Positions 8,801 to 16,311 of a stretch of DNA of 17,119 nt are shown here, one piece after another (the stretch's first letter is position 1; every line of letters begins with the position of its first letter). The notes beneath the pieces were generated by a model, which was not told where the DNA came from, did no database searches, and saw only the letters and a list, made by a program, of their open reading frames with translations. The position numbers were made by a program, and so were the translations under genes. The stretch covers positions 1-17,119 of the forward strand of contig CAMDGJ010000033.1 in NCBI GenBank assembly GCA_945897545.1, given 5' to 3'. Source of the stretch: Flavobacterium psychrophilum (lineage in GTDB: Bacteria > Bacteroidota > Bacteroidia > Flavobacteriales > Flavobacteriaceae).

Positions 8801-10021
8801 ATGCAAGCGAAAGATTTAGCGCAATTAGCAGAACAATTTGGAAATCCGTTATATGTTTATGATGCGGCAAAAATCCAATCTCAATATAAAAGATTAACAA
8901 ACGCATTTTCGAAAGTAGAAAATTTGAGAATCAATTATGCTATGAAAGCTTTGTCTAACATAGCTATCCTTCAATTATTGAGAGAAATGGGGTCGTGTTT
9001 GGATGCAGTTTCTATACAAGAAGTTCAATTAGGGCTTCACGCTGGATATTTACCAGAGCAAATATTTTTTACGCCAAACGGAGTTTCTCTTGAAGAAATA
9101 GAGGAAGTTTCTGCAATGGGCGTTCAAATCAATATTGATAACTTGTCAATATTAGAACAATTCGGAACTAAACATCCTCATGTTCCGGTTTGTATCCGTA
9201 TTAATCCACATGTAATGGCAGGCGGAAACGCTAATATTTCAGTGGGGCATATTGATAGTAAATTTGGCATTTCAGTTCATCAATTACCTCATTTAGTTCG
9301 TATTGTTGAAAATACTAAAATGCATATTGTTGGAATCCACATGCACACGGGTTCTGACATTTTAGATATTGAAGTTTTTTTATATGCCGCCGAAATCCTT
9401 TTTGATGCCGCTAAAAGCTTCAAAGATTTAGAATTTCTAGATTTTGGCAGTGGATTTAAAGTCCCTTACAAAAAAGACGATATTGAAACCAATATAGAAG
9501 AATTAGGGAAGAAATTATCTAAACGATTCAATGCTTTCTGTAAGGAATACGGCAAAGATTTAACCTTGATTTTTGAGCCTGGTAAATTCTTAGTAAGTGA
9601 AGCGGGTTATTTTTTAGCTAAAGTTAATGTGGTAAAACAAACGACTTCTACAGTATTTGCAGGAGTTGACACAGGTTTTAACCACTTGATTCGTCCGATG
9701 TTTTACGGTTCACAACACCATATAGAAAACATTTCGCACCCAAAAGCAAAAGAGCGATTCTACTCTGTGGTAGGATACATTTGCGAGACAGATACATTTG
9801 CCAACAACCGTAGAATTTCTGAAATAACCGAAGGAGATATTCTTAGTTTTAGAAACGCTGGTGCGTATTGCTTCACAATGGCATCAAATTATAATTCAAG
9901 GTACAAACCCGCAGAAGTATTGTGGTTAAACGGTGAAGGACATTTAATTAGAGCTCGGGAAACCTTTGAAGATTTAATTAAAAATCAAATTCCCTTACAA
10001 GTTACAGCTGACTTAGTGTAA
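8801..10021 (+). CDS. lysA: Diaminopimelate decarboxylase
   Basis: A 406-residue PLP-dependent fold-III decarboxylase that converts meso-diaminopimelate to L-lysine, the last step of lysine synthesis, in the cytoplasm. PLP-binding Lys49 is in YAMKALSN (46-53). His180 and His182 are in GIHMHTGS, the glycine loop GSGF is at 216-219, EPGK at 259-262, and CETD at 328-331 carries the catalytic Cys supplied from the partner subunit of the dimer. GAY at 354-356 is the usual C-terminal substrate/PLP motif. EPGK replaces the more common EPGR, and HMHTGSDI replaces H-x-HIGSQ; I recall both as regular in Bacteroidota homologues. Fold-III relatives that decarboxylate arginine or carboxynorspermidine are less likely given the length and CETD motif. 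It is monocistronic, with its own promoter and terminator. Confidence 0.93.
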   Translation: MQAKDLAQLAEQFGNPLYVYDAAKIQSQYKRLTNAFSKVENLRINYAMKALSNIAILQLLREMGSCLDAVSIQEVQLGLHAGYLPEQIFFTPNGVSLEEIEEVSAMGVQINIDNLSILEQFGTKHPHVPVCIRINPHVMAGGNANISVGHIDSKFGISVHQLPHLVRIVENTKMHIVGIHMHTGSDILDIEVFLYAAEILFDAAKSFKDLEFLDFGSGFKVPYKKDDIETNIEELGKKLSKRFNAFCKEYGKDLTLIFEPGKFLVSEAGYFLAKVNVVKQTTSTVFAGVDTGFNHLIRPMFYGSQHHIENISHPKAKERFYSVVGYICETDTFANNRRISEITEGDILSFRNAGAYCFTMASNYNSRYKPAEVLWLNGEGHLIRARETFEDLIKNQIPLQVTADLV

Positions 10022-10028
10022 CAAATAC

Positions 10029-10062
10029 AAATCCCATTTCAATATAAAGTGAAATGGGATTT
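10029..10062. terminator. Terminator between lysA and the convergent phosphatase gene
   Basis: A perfect 13-bp stem (10029-10041 AAATCCCATTTCA with 10050-10062 TGAAATGGGATTT) with an 8-nt loop, starting 7 nt after the lysA stop. On the plus strand it runs into TTTTATTT, good for lysA. On the minus strand the stem ends in ATTT and is followed by GTATTTG, a weaker T tract, so it probably also serves the phosphatase gene but less strongly. Confidence 0.85.
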
Positions 10063-10087
10063 TATTTAAAATTCTTAATTACTTATT

Positions 10088-11704
10088 CTATTTGTCCCCC
10101 AAAATCTCTACTAAAACTTTGCTTTCCGTGCCGTTTGGCATTTCGACTTTTAGTTTAAGAGCCAATGTTGGTGCAATTTGCGTGATTTCTTTTTTGTCAT
10201 AGCTTTCTCCTGGTTTTATTTTCCAACCATAAAAAAGTAAAGGAGCGTGTGTGTCATAAGCATAAGGTGTTCCGTGAGAAGTTCCCGTTGTGCCATATTC
10301 AATATATCCAGGTTTATCTAGCACCACTAAATCTCCGTTTTGCGAAACATCATAACCATTTGCAATTAAGTTCAGGTAAAAATCGTCTCCTGTTGAAGCC
10401 AAAATCTCTTCTTCGGTATACACTTTTTTTACTTGTTCCTGCGTCATCAAAAATGCTTTGAAATCCTGCTTAACTTTGACCAATTCCAATCCTTTTAACT
10501 TTAATAATTCCTTGTTAAAATAAATATTAAAATTAGAATATTCAACCATTAGATTTTCTCCATAAGTTGCAATCGAAAACTCTTTTAAAGACTTGGAAAT
10601 ATCTTTGGTAGGAACATTTTTTACATTGTATTTATTATCTTTCAAATGATTGGCATTTTCCGCACAAGCATGATCTGCAGTCAAGAAAAGCAAATAATTA
10701 TCCTTACCAACAGTCTTGTCCAAATAGTCCAGAAAATCCGCAATAGTCAAGTCTAATCGCAGATAAGTATCCTGCAATTCCATTGATCTTGGTCCTAGAA
10801 TATGACCAACATAATCAGTTGAAGAAAAACTAACTGTCAAGAAATCAGTGATATTGTCTTTTCCCAATTCTTCTTTTTCGATGGATTTTTTGGCAAAATC
10901 AGCTAATAAATTATTTCCAAAAGGGGTGGAACGCATTACTTCAGCTCCGTGTTTGTCATACATTTCCTTTAAATTGTATGGAAAAACAGGTTTGTCACAA
11001 TTGTATAATTTACCTTCGTAAGGATTGTCATCTGGTAGACTTTCATTATAATCAGAAGCAGGTTTTAGTACACTCCAACCTTTATTGATATATGGCAAAT
11101 AGTTTTTCTCGTTATTAAATTCGGTTACCCAATCCGGCAATGTTGAACCATAGAAAGTACTCGATATAAACGCTCCGGTCCCACTATACCAAAAAGCCCA
11201 ATTTGCAAAATGTCCCGCTGGCAAAATGGCTCCACGATCTTTCAAACTCATCCCGATAACTTTTCCTTTAAAGTTAGTTCCTAATCGCAATTCGTCAGTA
11301 ATAGTTGTGCTTATCAAGTTTTTTGGTGACATTGCACCTTCTTTTTTTGTACCATCACCAATTGTTTTTACAGACTCATCATCAGTGCAATATCTATCTT
11401 TGCCGGTAGACCTGCTAAACCATTCATTGCCAACGATCCCATTTATAGATGGTGTTGCTCCTGTATAAATGGAAGCGTGACCAGGACCAGTATATGTTGG
11501 CATATAATTAAAATGAGCATTGTGAAAAACAAATCCTTTGTTCATCAACCGCTTAAAACCATTTGGAGAAAAATCGTCCGAAAAACGATATAAATACTCC
11601 ATTTTCATTTGATCGACAACGATTCCAACTACTAATTTTGGACGTTGTTGGGCTTGAAGGCTTGTAATAACAACAAATATCAACAACAAAAACAACTTTT
11701 TCAT
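10088..11704 (-). CDS. PafA-type alkaline phosphatase (exported)
   Basis: A 538-residue alkaline phosphatase superfamily protein with a cleavable signal peptide (hydrophobic core about 4-17, likely cut near LQAQQ, 17-21), so periplasmic or exported. It resembles PafA, the Zn-dependent, Thr-nucleophile phosphomonoesterase characterised in Elizabethkingia. Expected active-site positions are all present: metal ligand Asp31 (VVDQM), nucleophile Thr72 in PTYTGPGH, Asn93 (GNEW), Lys155 and Arg157 (LKDRG, the PafA phosphate-binding pair), Asp297 and His301 (STDYVGH), Asp344-His345 (TADHA), and a His in the YDTHAP motif (His486). The role would be release of phosphate from organic monoesters. It is the last gene of the minus-strand block, about 100 nt after the small exported protein, with a candidate promoter of its own. 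No Pho-box-like direct repeats were seen. Phosphodiesterase members of the superfamily lack the Lys/Arg pair, so monoesterase is preferred. Confidence 0.9.
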   Translation of the reverse strand: MKKLFLLLIFVVITSLQAQQRPKLVVGIVVDQMKMEYLYRFSDDFSPNGFKRLMNKGFVFHNAHFNYMPTYTGPGHASIYTGATPSINGIVGNEWFSRSTGKDRYCTDDESVKTIGDGTKKEGAMSPKNLISTTITDELRLGTNFKGKVIGMSLKDRGAILPAGHFANWAFWYSGTGAFISSTFYGSTLPDWVTEFNNEKNYLPYINKGWSVLKPASDYNESLPDDNPYEGKLYNCDKPVFPYNLKEMYDKHGAEVMRSTPFGNNLLADFAKKSIEKEELGKDNITDFLTVSFSSTDYVGHILGPRSMELQDTYLRLDLTIADFLDYLDKTVGKDNYLLFLTADHACAENANHLKDNKYNVKNVPTKDISKSLKEFSIATYGENLMVEYSNFNIYFNKELLKLKGLELVKVKQDFKAFLMTQEQVKKVYTEEEILASTGDDFYLNLIANGYDVSQNGDLVVLDKPGYIEYGTTGTSHGTPYAYDTHAPLLFYGWKIKPGESYDKKEITQIAPTLALKLKVEMPNGTESKVLVEILGDK

Positions 11705-11723
11705 AATACATTATTTATTGACA

Positions 11724-11731
11724 CAAAAATA
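11724..11731 (-). promoter_or_regulatory. Candidate -7 element of the PafA-type phosphatase gene
   Basis: Read on the minus strand, TATTTTTG is a full match to TAnnTTTG, 19 nt upstream of the phosphatase ATG, with a predicted leader of about 12 nt. I found no TTG at the expected -33 spacing. Confidence 0.5.
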
Positions 11732-11780
11732 CACATTCCCTTATTAGAAAATGGAATGATGGAGAGATTTTGGAGAAAAT

Positions 11781-11808
11781 TAATGGTGTCTTAACTTAAT
11801 TACCATTA
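11781..11808 (-). terminator. Weak hairpin at the end of the small exported protein gene
   Basis: TAATGGT at 11781-11787 pairs with ACCATTA at 11802-11808, a 7-bp AT-rich stem with a 14-nt loop that includes the stop codon of the upstream gene. On the minus strand it is followed by ATTTTC. Too weak to be sure; some read-through into the phosphatase gene is likely. Confidence 0.3.
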
Positions 11809-12219
11809 TTTATAATTGAAGATATTGTACAGTATAATTCTATCCTCATAATTGATGTAAAGTTGCTTACGATTGTCTTGTTTTTTTCTGGTAATTATCG
11901 AAAGAGTGCAATCTTCACCATTGTTATCTTTGCAGGTAAACGAGTAAACACTATCGGTTTCGTTTTCTTCTAGTGGTTGATATTCTATTATTTCAAACAA
12001 TTGAATAATTTCAGAATTAACAACAATTCGGCTTTTGTCAGTATCCAATGACACTAAAATAGTAACCAATTTCAAGTCAGACCATCTACCCCATTTGCCT
12101 TTTTGGTCTTTTTCTAAAACGCTAAGGCTAGAGGTACTAAATTTGTATGTTTGACTGGAAGATTGATGCAATCCTAAACCAAGAAAAGCCAAAACAATAA
12201 TTATTTTTATTTTCGCCAT
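11806..12219 (-). CDS. Small exported protein of unknown function
   Basis: A 137-residue protein I cannot assign to a named family. Residues 1-22 look like a signal peptide (Lys at 3 and 5, hydrophobic 6-16, then HQSSSQ), with no lipobox Cys, so the mature product of about 115 residues is probably periplasmic or secreted. The rest alternates hydrophobic and polar residues as in a small beta-rich domain: a Trp-containing GKWGRWSDLK (41-50), a strand-like region 52-80, and CKDNNGEDC (96-104), whose two Cys could form a disulfide around an acidic, possibly metal-binding, turn. It ends with a Tyr-rich tail. I recall similar W-x-x-W / F-x-C-x-D-x-x-G-x-x-C proteins being common in flavobacteria, but that needs a search. 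It lies 42 nt after the FabK/NMO-like gene and is probably cotranscribed with it. Confidence 0.75.
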   Translation of the reverse strand: MAKIKIIIVLAFLGLGLHQSSSQTYKFSTSSLSVLEKDQKGKWGRWSDLKLVTILVSLDTDKSRIVVNSEIIQLFEIIEYQPLEENETDSVYSFTCKDNNGEDCTLSIITRKKQDNRKQLYINYEDRIILYNIFNYK

Positions 12220-12261
12220 TATTGATAAATTATGAGATGCTAAAACTAATAAATTTTGAAT

Positions 12262-13206
12262 CTAGAAATCGAACTTTTTCACCTCATTTTTAGTTAATAC
12301 AAAGTCTTCAATAATTTCTGAAATAATTTCTGAAGCAGGTTTTATCTCATGAATTAGTCCAGCTATTTGGCCTATTTCGAGTTCGCCTTCGTCTAAATCA
12401 CCTTCAAACATGCCGCGTTTTGCTCTGGATCTGCCTAACAAAGTTGCCAATTCTTGTTTAGTTGGACATTTTTTATATAAATCCTGAACGTCATTGTAAA
12501 ATTTATTTTTTATCAATCGAACGGGTGCTAATTCCTTTAAAGTAACTTGCGTCTCACCTTCTTTAGTTTCCAAAATTTTATTTTTGAAATTTTCGTGTGC
12601 CGATGATTCTACTGAAGCAGCAAAACGGGTTCCTACCTGAACCCCATCAGCTCCAAGAATCATTGCAGCCAGCATTCCTCTTCCATTTGCTATCCCTCCA
12701 GCAGCGATTAATGGAATTTTGATTTTTTCTTTCACCATCGGAATCAAGATGAAAGTTGTAGTTTCTTCTCTACCATTATGTCCTCCGGCTTCAAATCCTT
12801 CAGCAACGACAGCGTCAACTCCGGCTTCTTGCGCTTTTAACGCAAAAACGGAACTGCTTACTACATGAACAACCGTAATTCCATTTTCCTTTAGAAAAGA
12901 AGTCCAGGTTTTTGGATTTCCTGCTGATGTAAAAACAATTTTCACGTCTTCTTCAACTATAATTTTCATTATTTCCTCGATGTTGGGATACAACATCGGA
13001 ACATTTACTCCAAAAGGTTTATCAGTGGCTTTTTTGCATTTCTGAATGTGTTCCCGCAAAATTTCAGGATACATCGAACCCGCGCCAATCAATCCCAAAC
13101 CTCCAGCATTACTCACAGCACTTGCTAATTTATAACCCGAATTCCAAATCATCCCGCCTTGAATTATTGGGTATTTGATATTAAAAAGTTGGGTGATTTT
13201 ATTCAT
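12262..13206 (-). CDS. FMN-dependent flavoprotein of the nitronate monooxygenase / FabK enoyl-ACP reductase family
   Basis: A 314-residue TIM-barrel flavoprotein. Landmarks in order: YPIIQGGM (12-19) and NAGGLGLIG (33-41) at the N-terminal FMN site, KPFGVNVPML (63-72), AEGFEAGGHNG (135-145) with His143 at the active-site position, AAGGIANGRG (168-177) and GVQVGTRF (188-195) for phosphate binding, and GQIAGLI near the C terminus. Length and the last two-thirds resemble FabK closely (FabK is about 320 residues), but His143 and the FMN loops are shared with nitronate monooxygenase (2-nitropropane dioxygenase), which oxidises alkyl nitronates such as propionate 3-nitronate. Automated annotation would say nitronate monooxygenase; sequence alone does not settle which reaction occurs. 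It is cytoplasmic, 15 nt downstream of the subtilase gene, and probably part of the mnmA-led transcript. Confidence 0.88.
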   Translation of the reverse strand: MNKITQLFNIKYPIIQGGMIWNSGYKLASAVSNAGGLGLIGAGSMYPEILREHIQKCKKATDKPFGVNVPMLYPNIEEIMKIIVEEDVKIVFTSAGNPKTWTSFLKENGITVVHVVSSSVFALKAQEAGVDAVVAEGFEAGGHNGREETTTFILIPMVKEKIKIPLIAAGGIANGRGMLAAMILGADGVQVGTRFAASVESSAHENFKNKILETKEGETQVTLKELAPVRLIKNKFYNDVQDLYKKCPTKQELATLLGRSRAKRGMFEGDLDEGELEIGQIAGLIHEIKPASEIISEIIEDFVLTKNEVKKFDF

Positions 13207-13221
13207 TTATTGGAATCGAAA

Positions 13222-14862
13222 TTATTGTTTAATAATTTTTCCGCTTTTAGAAAAACCATTCGATTCTATTTTATAAAAATAGATGCCCTTATCTAGTGAC
13301 TTCAAAGAAATAGTTGCTGATGGAATGGAAATATTTCTTTCTAAAACTTTTTGTGCTAAAACGTTATAAATAACAATCGTTTTTGATTCTATTCCTCCAG
13401 GTAAAGTTATAGAAATTGAATCGTTTGTAGGGTTTGGATAAACTACAAAATCATTTTTGGAAAAATCACCGACCGATAATCCATTGGCTAAAGCTAAATT
13501 AAAATCTGGGATTCCATAACCAAATTGGTCACGTGATTTTACAATTGGATTAAAATTATCAGATGATTGCGTAACTAATTGTTTGATTTGTAGTGCATTT
13601 TTTCCCGGTAAAGCCTGCCATAAACAAGCAATCATTCCTGAGGTTATTGGGCAAGAAAATGATGTTCCATTTGCTGTGACCAAGTTTCCAGCCTGATCTG
13701 ATATAACTACAGTTTGTCCTTGAGCCATTACATCTGGTTTTACTCTTCCATCAAAACTTGGCCCAATTGAACTAAAGGAAGCCAATGCTTCATCGGCTTG
13801 CACAGCACCCACTGCGATTACATTTTTAGCCTCAGCCGGAATTCCAACATGTGGTTCGGTTTCTAGTCCTTCATTTCCCGCACTTGCCACAACAACTATT
13901 CCTTTTTCAAAAGCAATGTTGGCCCCTTGTGAAGCAAAAGCTAAATTTCCAGTCATATCTGAATACGTGTGACTGTAATTGGGATTTTCATAACCAAAAT
14001 AGCCTAAGGAAGACGTTATAATATCTACACCAACTCTATCAGCTTCTTCGGCTGCTTCGACCCAATTCGATTCTTCGACAGGATTTTCATTATAGGGAAC
14101 AGCCGAAATAGCATCCTCAGTAACATATAAATAATACTTGGCGTCTGGCGCTGTGCCAACTAATTGACCATCAACAAAACCTCCCATAGACGACAATACT
14201 AGCGTTCCGTGATTATTACCAGAAAAATAATTAGTGCTTTTATTAATAAAGTCATATCCTCCAAGAATTTGATTATTATCTCTCAATCTCTTAAACGGTT
14301 GTGCTGTATCGACTCCCGGAAAACCCGAATCCAAAACGGCTATAATTTTTCCAAAACCAGTGAAATCCAATTGATGTAACAAATGTCCGTTGAGCATTTG
14401 AATTTGATTTGAAGAAGTGCCGTAATTGAATGTTATAGCAGTTTCCATCGTTTTATATATTGCAGTAAATTTTTCTTTTGGTTTAGTTTTGTTTGAAGAA
14501 CTATTCAAAGTCTTATCGGCAAAATCTACTCGCAGTACTGAAGGTAATAATTTTAGCGCATTGATATCAGCTTGTGAACCACGAATATGAAGGCAGTTCA
14601 ACCATTTAGATTTGGCTTTTACCGTGATTCCAGTTGAAGCAATAATTCCATCAATATAAGGTTGATAAATAGGAACATCCTTGATGTCAAAAAGAATTCC
14701 CTGATTAGTTCGTCTATCCAAAGCTCTTTGTGTGAGCATCGACAACGGTGTATCAAAATAGGATTGCGAACCTGGTTTATCCTTGAAATAAACCCAAGCA
14801 TCTTCTTGGGAAAATCCAACAAAATTTGAAAATAAAAACAGGAAAATGACTATTTTTTTCAT
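13222..14862 (-). CDS. Subtilisin-like (S8) serine peptidase with T9SS C-terminal sorting domain
   Basis: A 546-residue secreted peptidase. A signal peptide (1-18, MKKIVIFLFLFSNFVGFS) is followed by a propeptide-like region (about 20-115) and the S8 catalytic domain (about 165-465). The catalytic triad is complete: Asp178 in AVLDSG, His218 in NNHGT, Ser401 in NGTSFSCP; oxyanion-hole Asn330 is in SAGNEG. From about 472 to 546 comes a Por secretion (type A) sorting domain: FVVYPNPTNDSISI, then the KGIYFYKI and SKSGKIIKQ motifs. It should therefore cross the inner membrane by Sec and the outer membrane by the type IX system, losing the sorting domain and probably being surface-attached or released. 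The likely role is extracellular proteolysis; substrate is unknown. It starts 25 nt after the mnmA stop, suggesting cotranscription. Confidence 0.95.
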   Translation of the reverse strand: MKKIVIFLFLFSNFVGFSQEDAWVYFKDKPGSQSYFDTPLSMLTQRALDRRTNQGILFDIKDVPIYQPYIDGIIASTGITVKAKSKWLNCLHIRGSQADINALKLLPSVLRVDFADKTLNSSSNKTKPKEKFTAIYKTMETAITFNYGTSSNQIQMLNGHLLHQLDFTGFGKIIAVLDSGFPGVDTAQPFKRLRDNNQILGGYDFINKSTNYFSGNNHGTLVLSSMGGFVDGQLVGTAPDAKYYLYVTEDAISAVPYNENPVEESNWVEAAEEADRVGVDIITSSLGYFGYENPNYSHTYSDMTGNLAFASQGANIAFEKGIVVVASAGNEGLETEPHVGIPAEAKNVIAVGAVQADEALASFSSIGPSFDGRVKPDVMAQGQTVVISDQAGNLVTANGTSFSCPITSGMIACLWQALPGKNALQIKQLVTQSSDNFNPIVKSRDQFGYGIPDFNLALANGLSVGDFSKNDFVVYPNPTNDSISITLPGGIESKTIVIYNVLAQKVLERNISIPSATISLKSLDKGIYFYKIESNGFSKSGKIIKQ

Positions 14863-14887
14863 ACTTTTTGGAAATTAAAAAACCGAA

Positions 14888-16075
14888 TTACGAAATTACT
14901 CCCGAACCAACTAATTCATCCTCTAAATACCAAGCAGCAAATTGTCCCTCAGTAATTGCAGATTGTGGTTCTTCAAAAGCAAGATACATTCCGTCTTCAA
15001 ATTGATGTAAAGACGCTTTTTGTAATGGTTGACGATACCGAATTCGTGCCATAACTTCAATAGTTTGTCCTTTAGTTAAAGCCAAATCAGTACGAATCCA
15101 ATGTACTTCGGATTTCTCTACAAACAAAGCTTTTTTAAACAATCCCGGGTGCTGACTGCCTAAACCGGTATAAATAGTATTCGTCAATACGTCCGTGGCA
15201 ATGATAAATAAAGGATCAGTTGTTCCGCCAACATTGAGTCCCTTTCGTTGTCCGGTAGTGAAATAATGTGCTCCTTGATGTTTACCGACTACTTTTCCCA
15301 TTTCAGGTTTGTAGTCTATTTTTCGAGCATCAAAAAGCAATCCCTCTTCTACAGAAAGTCCAGACTGTTTAACATAATTATATTCTTGGTCCCCTTTATC
15401 TATTTGGATAATTTGTCCTTCTTTGGGCTGTAATTTTTGTTGCAAAAACTCAGGTAATCTTACTTTTCCAATGAAACACAAACCTTGCGAATCTTTCTTT
15501 TCGGCTGTAACTAAATCCATTTCGGCAGCAATTTCGCGCACTTCTGGTTTTGTTAATTCGCCAATGGGAAACAGAGATTTTGCCAATTGTTCTTGCGATA
15601 ATTGACATAAGAAATAGGATTGGTCTTTATTGCTGTCAGCTCCAGCCAAAAGTTGGTATACTTTTTCACCGTTGACCTCGATTTCTCCCTTTCGACAATA
15701 ATGACCCGTAGCTACAAAATCAGCGCCAAGACTTAAAGCGATTTTCATAAAAACATCGAATTTTATTTCGCGATTGCAAAGTACATCAGGGTTTGGAGTT
15801 CGTCCTTTTTCATATTCGTTGAACATATAGTCCACGATTTTTTCTTTGTATTCTTCGCTTAAATCAACGGTTTGGAACGGAATTCCTAACTTTTCAGCCA
15901 CTAATAAAGCATCGTTACTATCTTCAAGCCACGGACAATCGTTAGAAATAGTAACAGAATCATCGTGCCAATTTTTCATAAAAAGCCCAATAACTTCATA
16001 GCCCTGTTGTTGCAACAAATAAGCAGCGACACTGGAATCTACTCCACCGGAAAGTCCTACAACTACACGTTTCAT
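14888..16075 (-). CDS. mnmA: tRNA-specific 2-thiouridylase
   Basis: A 395-residue MnmA (TrmU), slightly longer than the E. coli enzyme (368). It adenylates and then thiolates C2 of U34 in the anticodons of tRNA-Lys, -Glu and -Gln, in the cytoplasm, with sulfur passed as a persulfide. The N-terminal PP-loop SGGVDSS is at 9-15. The two catalytic cysteines are Cys100 ([12 protein letters not shown]) and Cys200 (DSQGLCFIG); GHYCR follows at 124-128 and KDQSYFL at 150-156. The C-terminal half carries the family's beta-barrel domains, including [14 protein letters not shown]. It appears to be the first gene of a minus-strand unit that continues into the subtilase (25-nt gap), the flavoprotein and a small exported protein. 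Start chosen at [11 protein letters not shown], standard for the family. Confidence 0.97.
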   Translation of the reverse strand: MKRVVVGLSGGVDSSVAAYLLQQQGYEVIGLFMKNWHDDSVTISNDCPWLEDSNDALLVAEKLGIPFQTVDLSEEYKEKIVDYMFNEYEKGRTPNPDVLCNREIKFDVFMKIALSLGADFVATGHYCRKGEIEVNGEKVYQLLAGADSNKDQSYFLCQLSQEQLAKSLFPIGELTKPEVREIAAEMDLVTAEKKDSQGLCFIGKVRLPEFLQQKLQPKEGQIIQIDKGDQEYNYVKQSGLSVEEGLLFDARKIDYKPEMGKVVGKHQGAHYFTTGQRKGLNVGGTTDPLFIIATDVLTNTIYTGLGSQHPGLFKKALFVEKSEVHWIRTDLALTKGQTIEVMARIRYRQPLQKASLHQFEDGMYLAFEEPQSAITEGQFAAWYLEDELVGSGVIS

Positions 16076-16311
16076 TTTATAATAATTTCAAATTTATAAG
16101 TCGCAAATTTACAAAGATTTACCATAAAATTTGTGTATAATTATAGCAATAAAATTTTACCGCAAAGACAAAAAGTATTTTACACAACTTTTAAGATTTA
16201 AGTTCATAAAAGTCAAAACTACATATTGTAATCTTTGCAAACATAAAACAATTACAACAAACTATTTGCATCTTTGCCGCAAACTTTTTGTTGCTAACTC
16301 TTAGTAACTAC
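16076..16311. other. 236-bp AT-rich spacer with degenerate CTTTGC/GCAAAG elements
   Basis: No gene is visible between mnmA and the upstream MORN/YwqK-like gene. The mnmA-proximal 40 bases hold candidate promoter elements. The remainder carries ATCTTTGC twice on the plus strand (16231-16238 and 16270-16277), CGCAAAG at 16161-16167, and TTTGCCGCAAA (16274-16284). It looks like a decayed copy of the GCAAAG-rich intergenic repeats I recall from Flavobacterium genomes; this is inference. A mismatched hairpin at 16290-16308 lacks a following T run, so I do not call it a terminator. Confidence 0.45.
16089..16111 (-). promoter_or_regulatory. Candidate -7 elements upstream of mnmA
   Basis: On the minus strand, TAAATTTG occurs twice, at 16104-16111 and 16089-16096, both exact matches to TAnnTTTG, 14-36 nt upstream of the mnmA start. 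The nearer one has a TTTG (16112-16115) 15 nt further upstream, slightly short for a -33 element. In such AT-rich DNA chance matches are possible. Confidence 0.5.

Noticed and set aside
15248..15605. Two plus-strand open frames opposite mnmA
   Set aside because: They overlap the conserved MnmA catalytic and central region in full, and their translations have no recognisable domain.
16290..16308. Hairpin GTTGCTAA-CTC-TTAGTAAC just after the MORN/YwqK-like gene
   Set aside because: The stem has a G-T mismatch (A-C on the minus-strand RNA), is AT-rich, and is followed by an A run instead of T on the relevant strand, so it is not a credible terminator.
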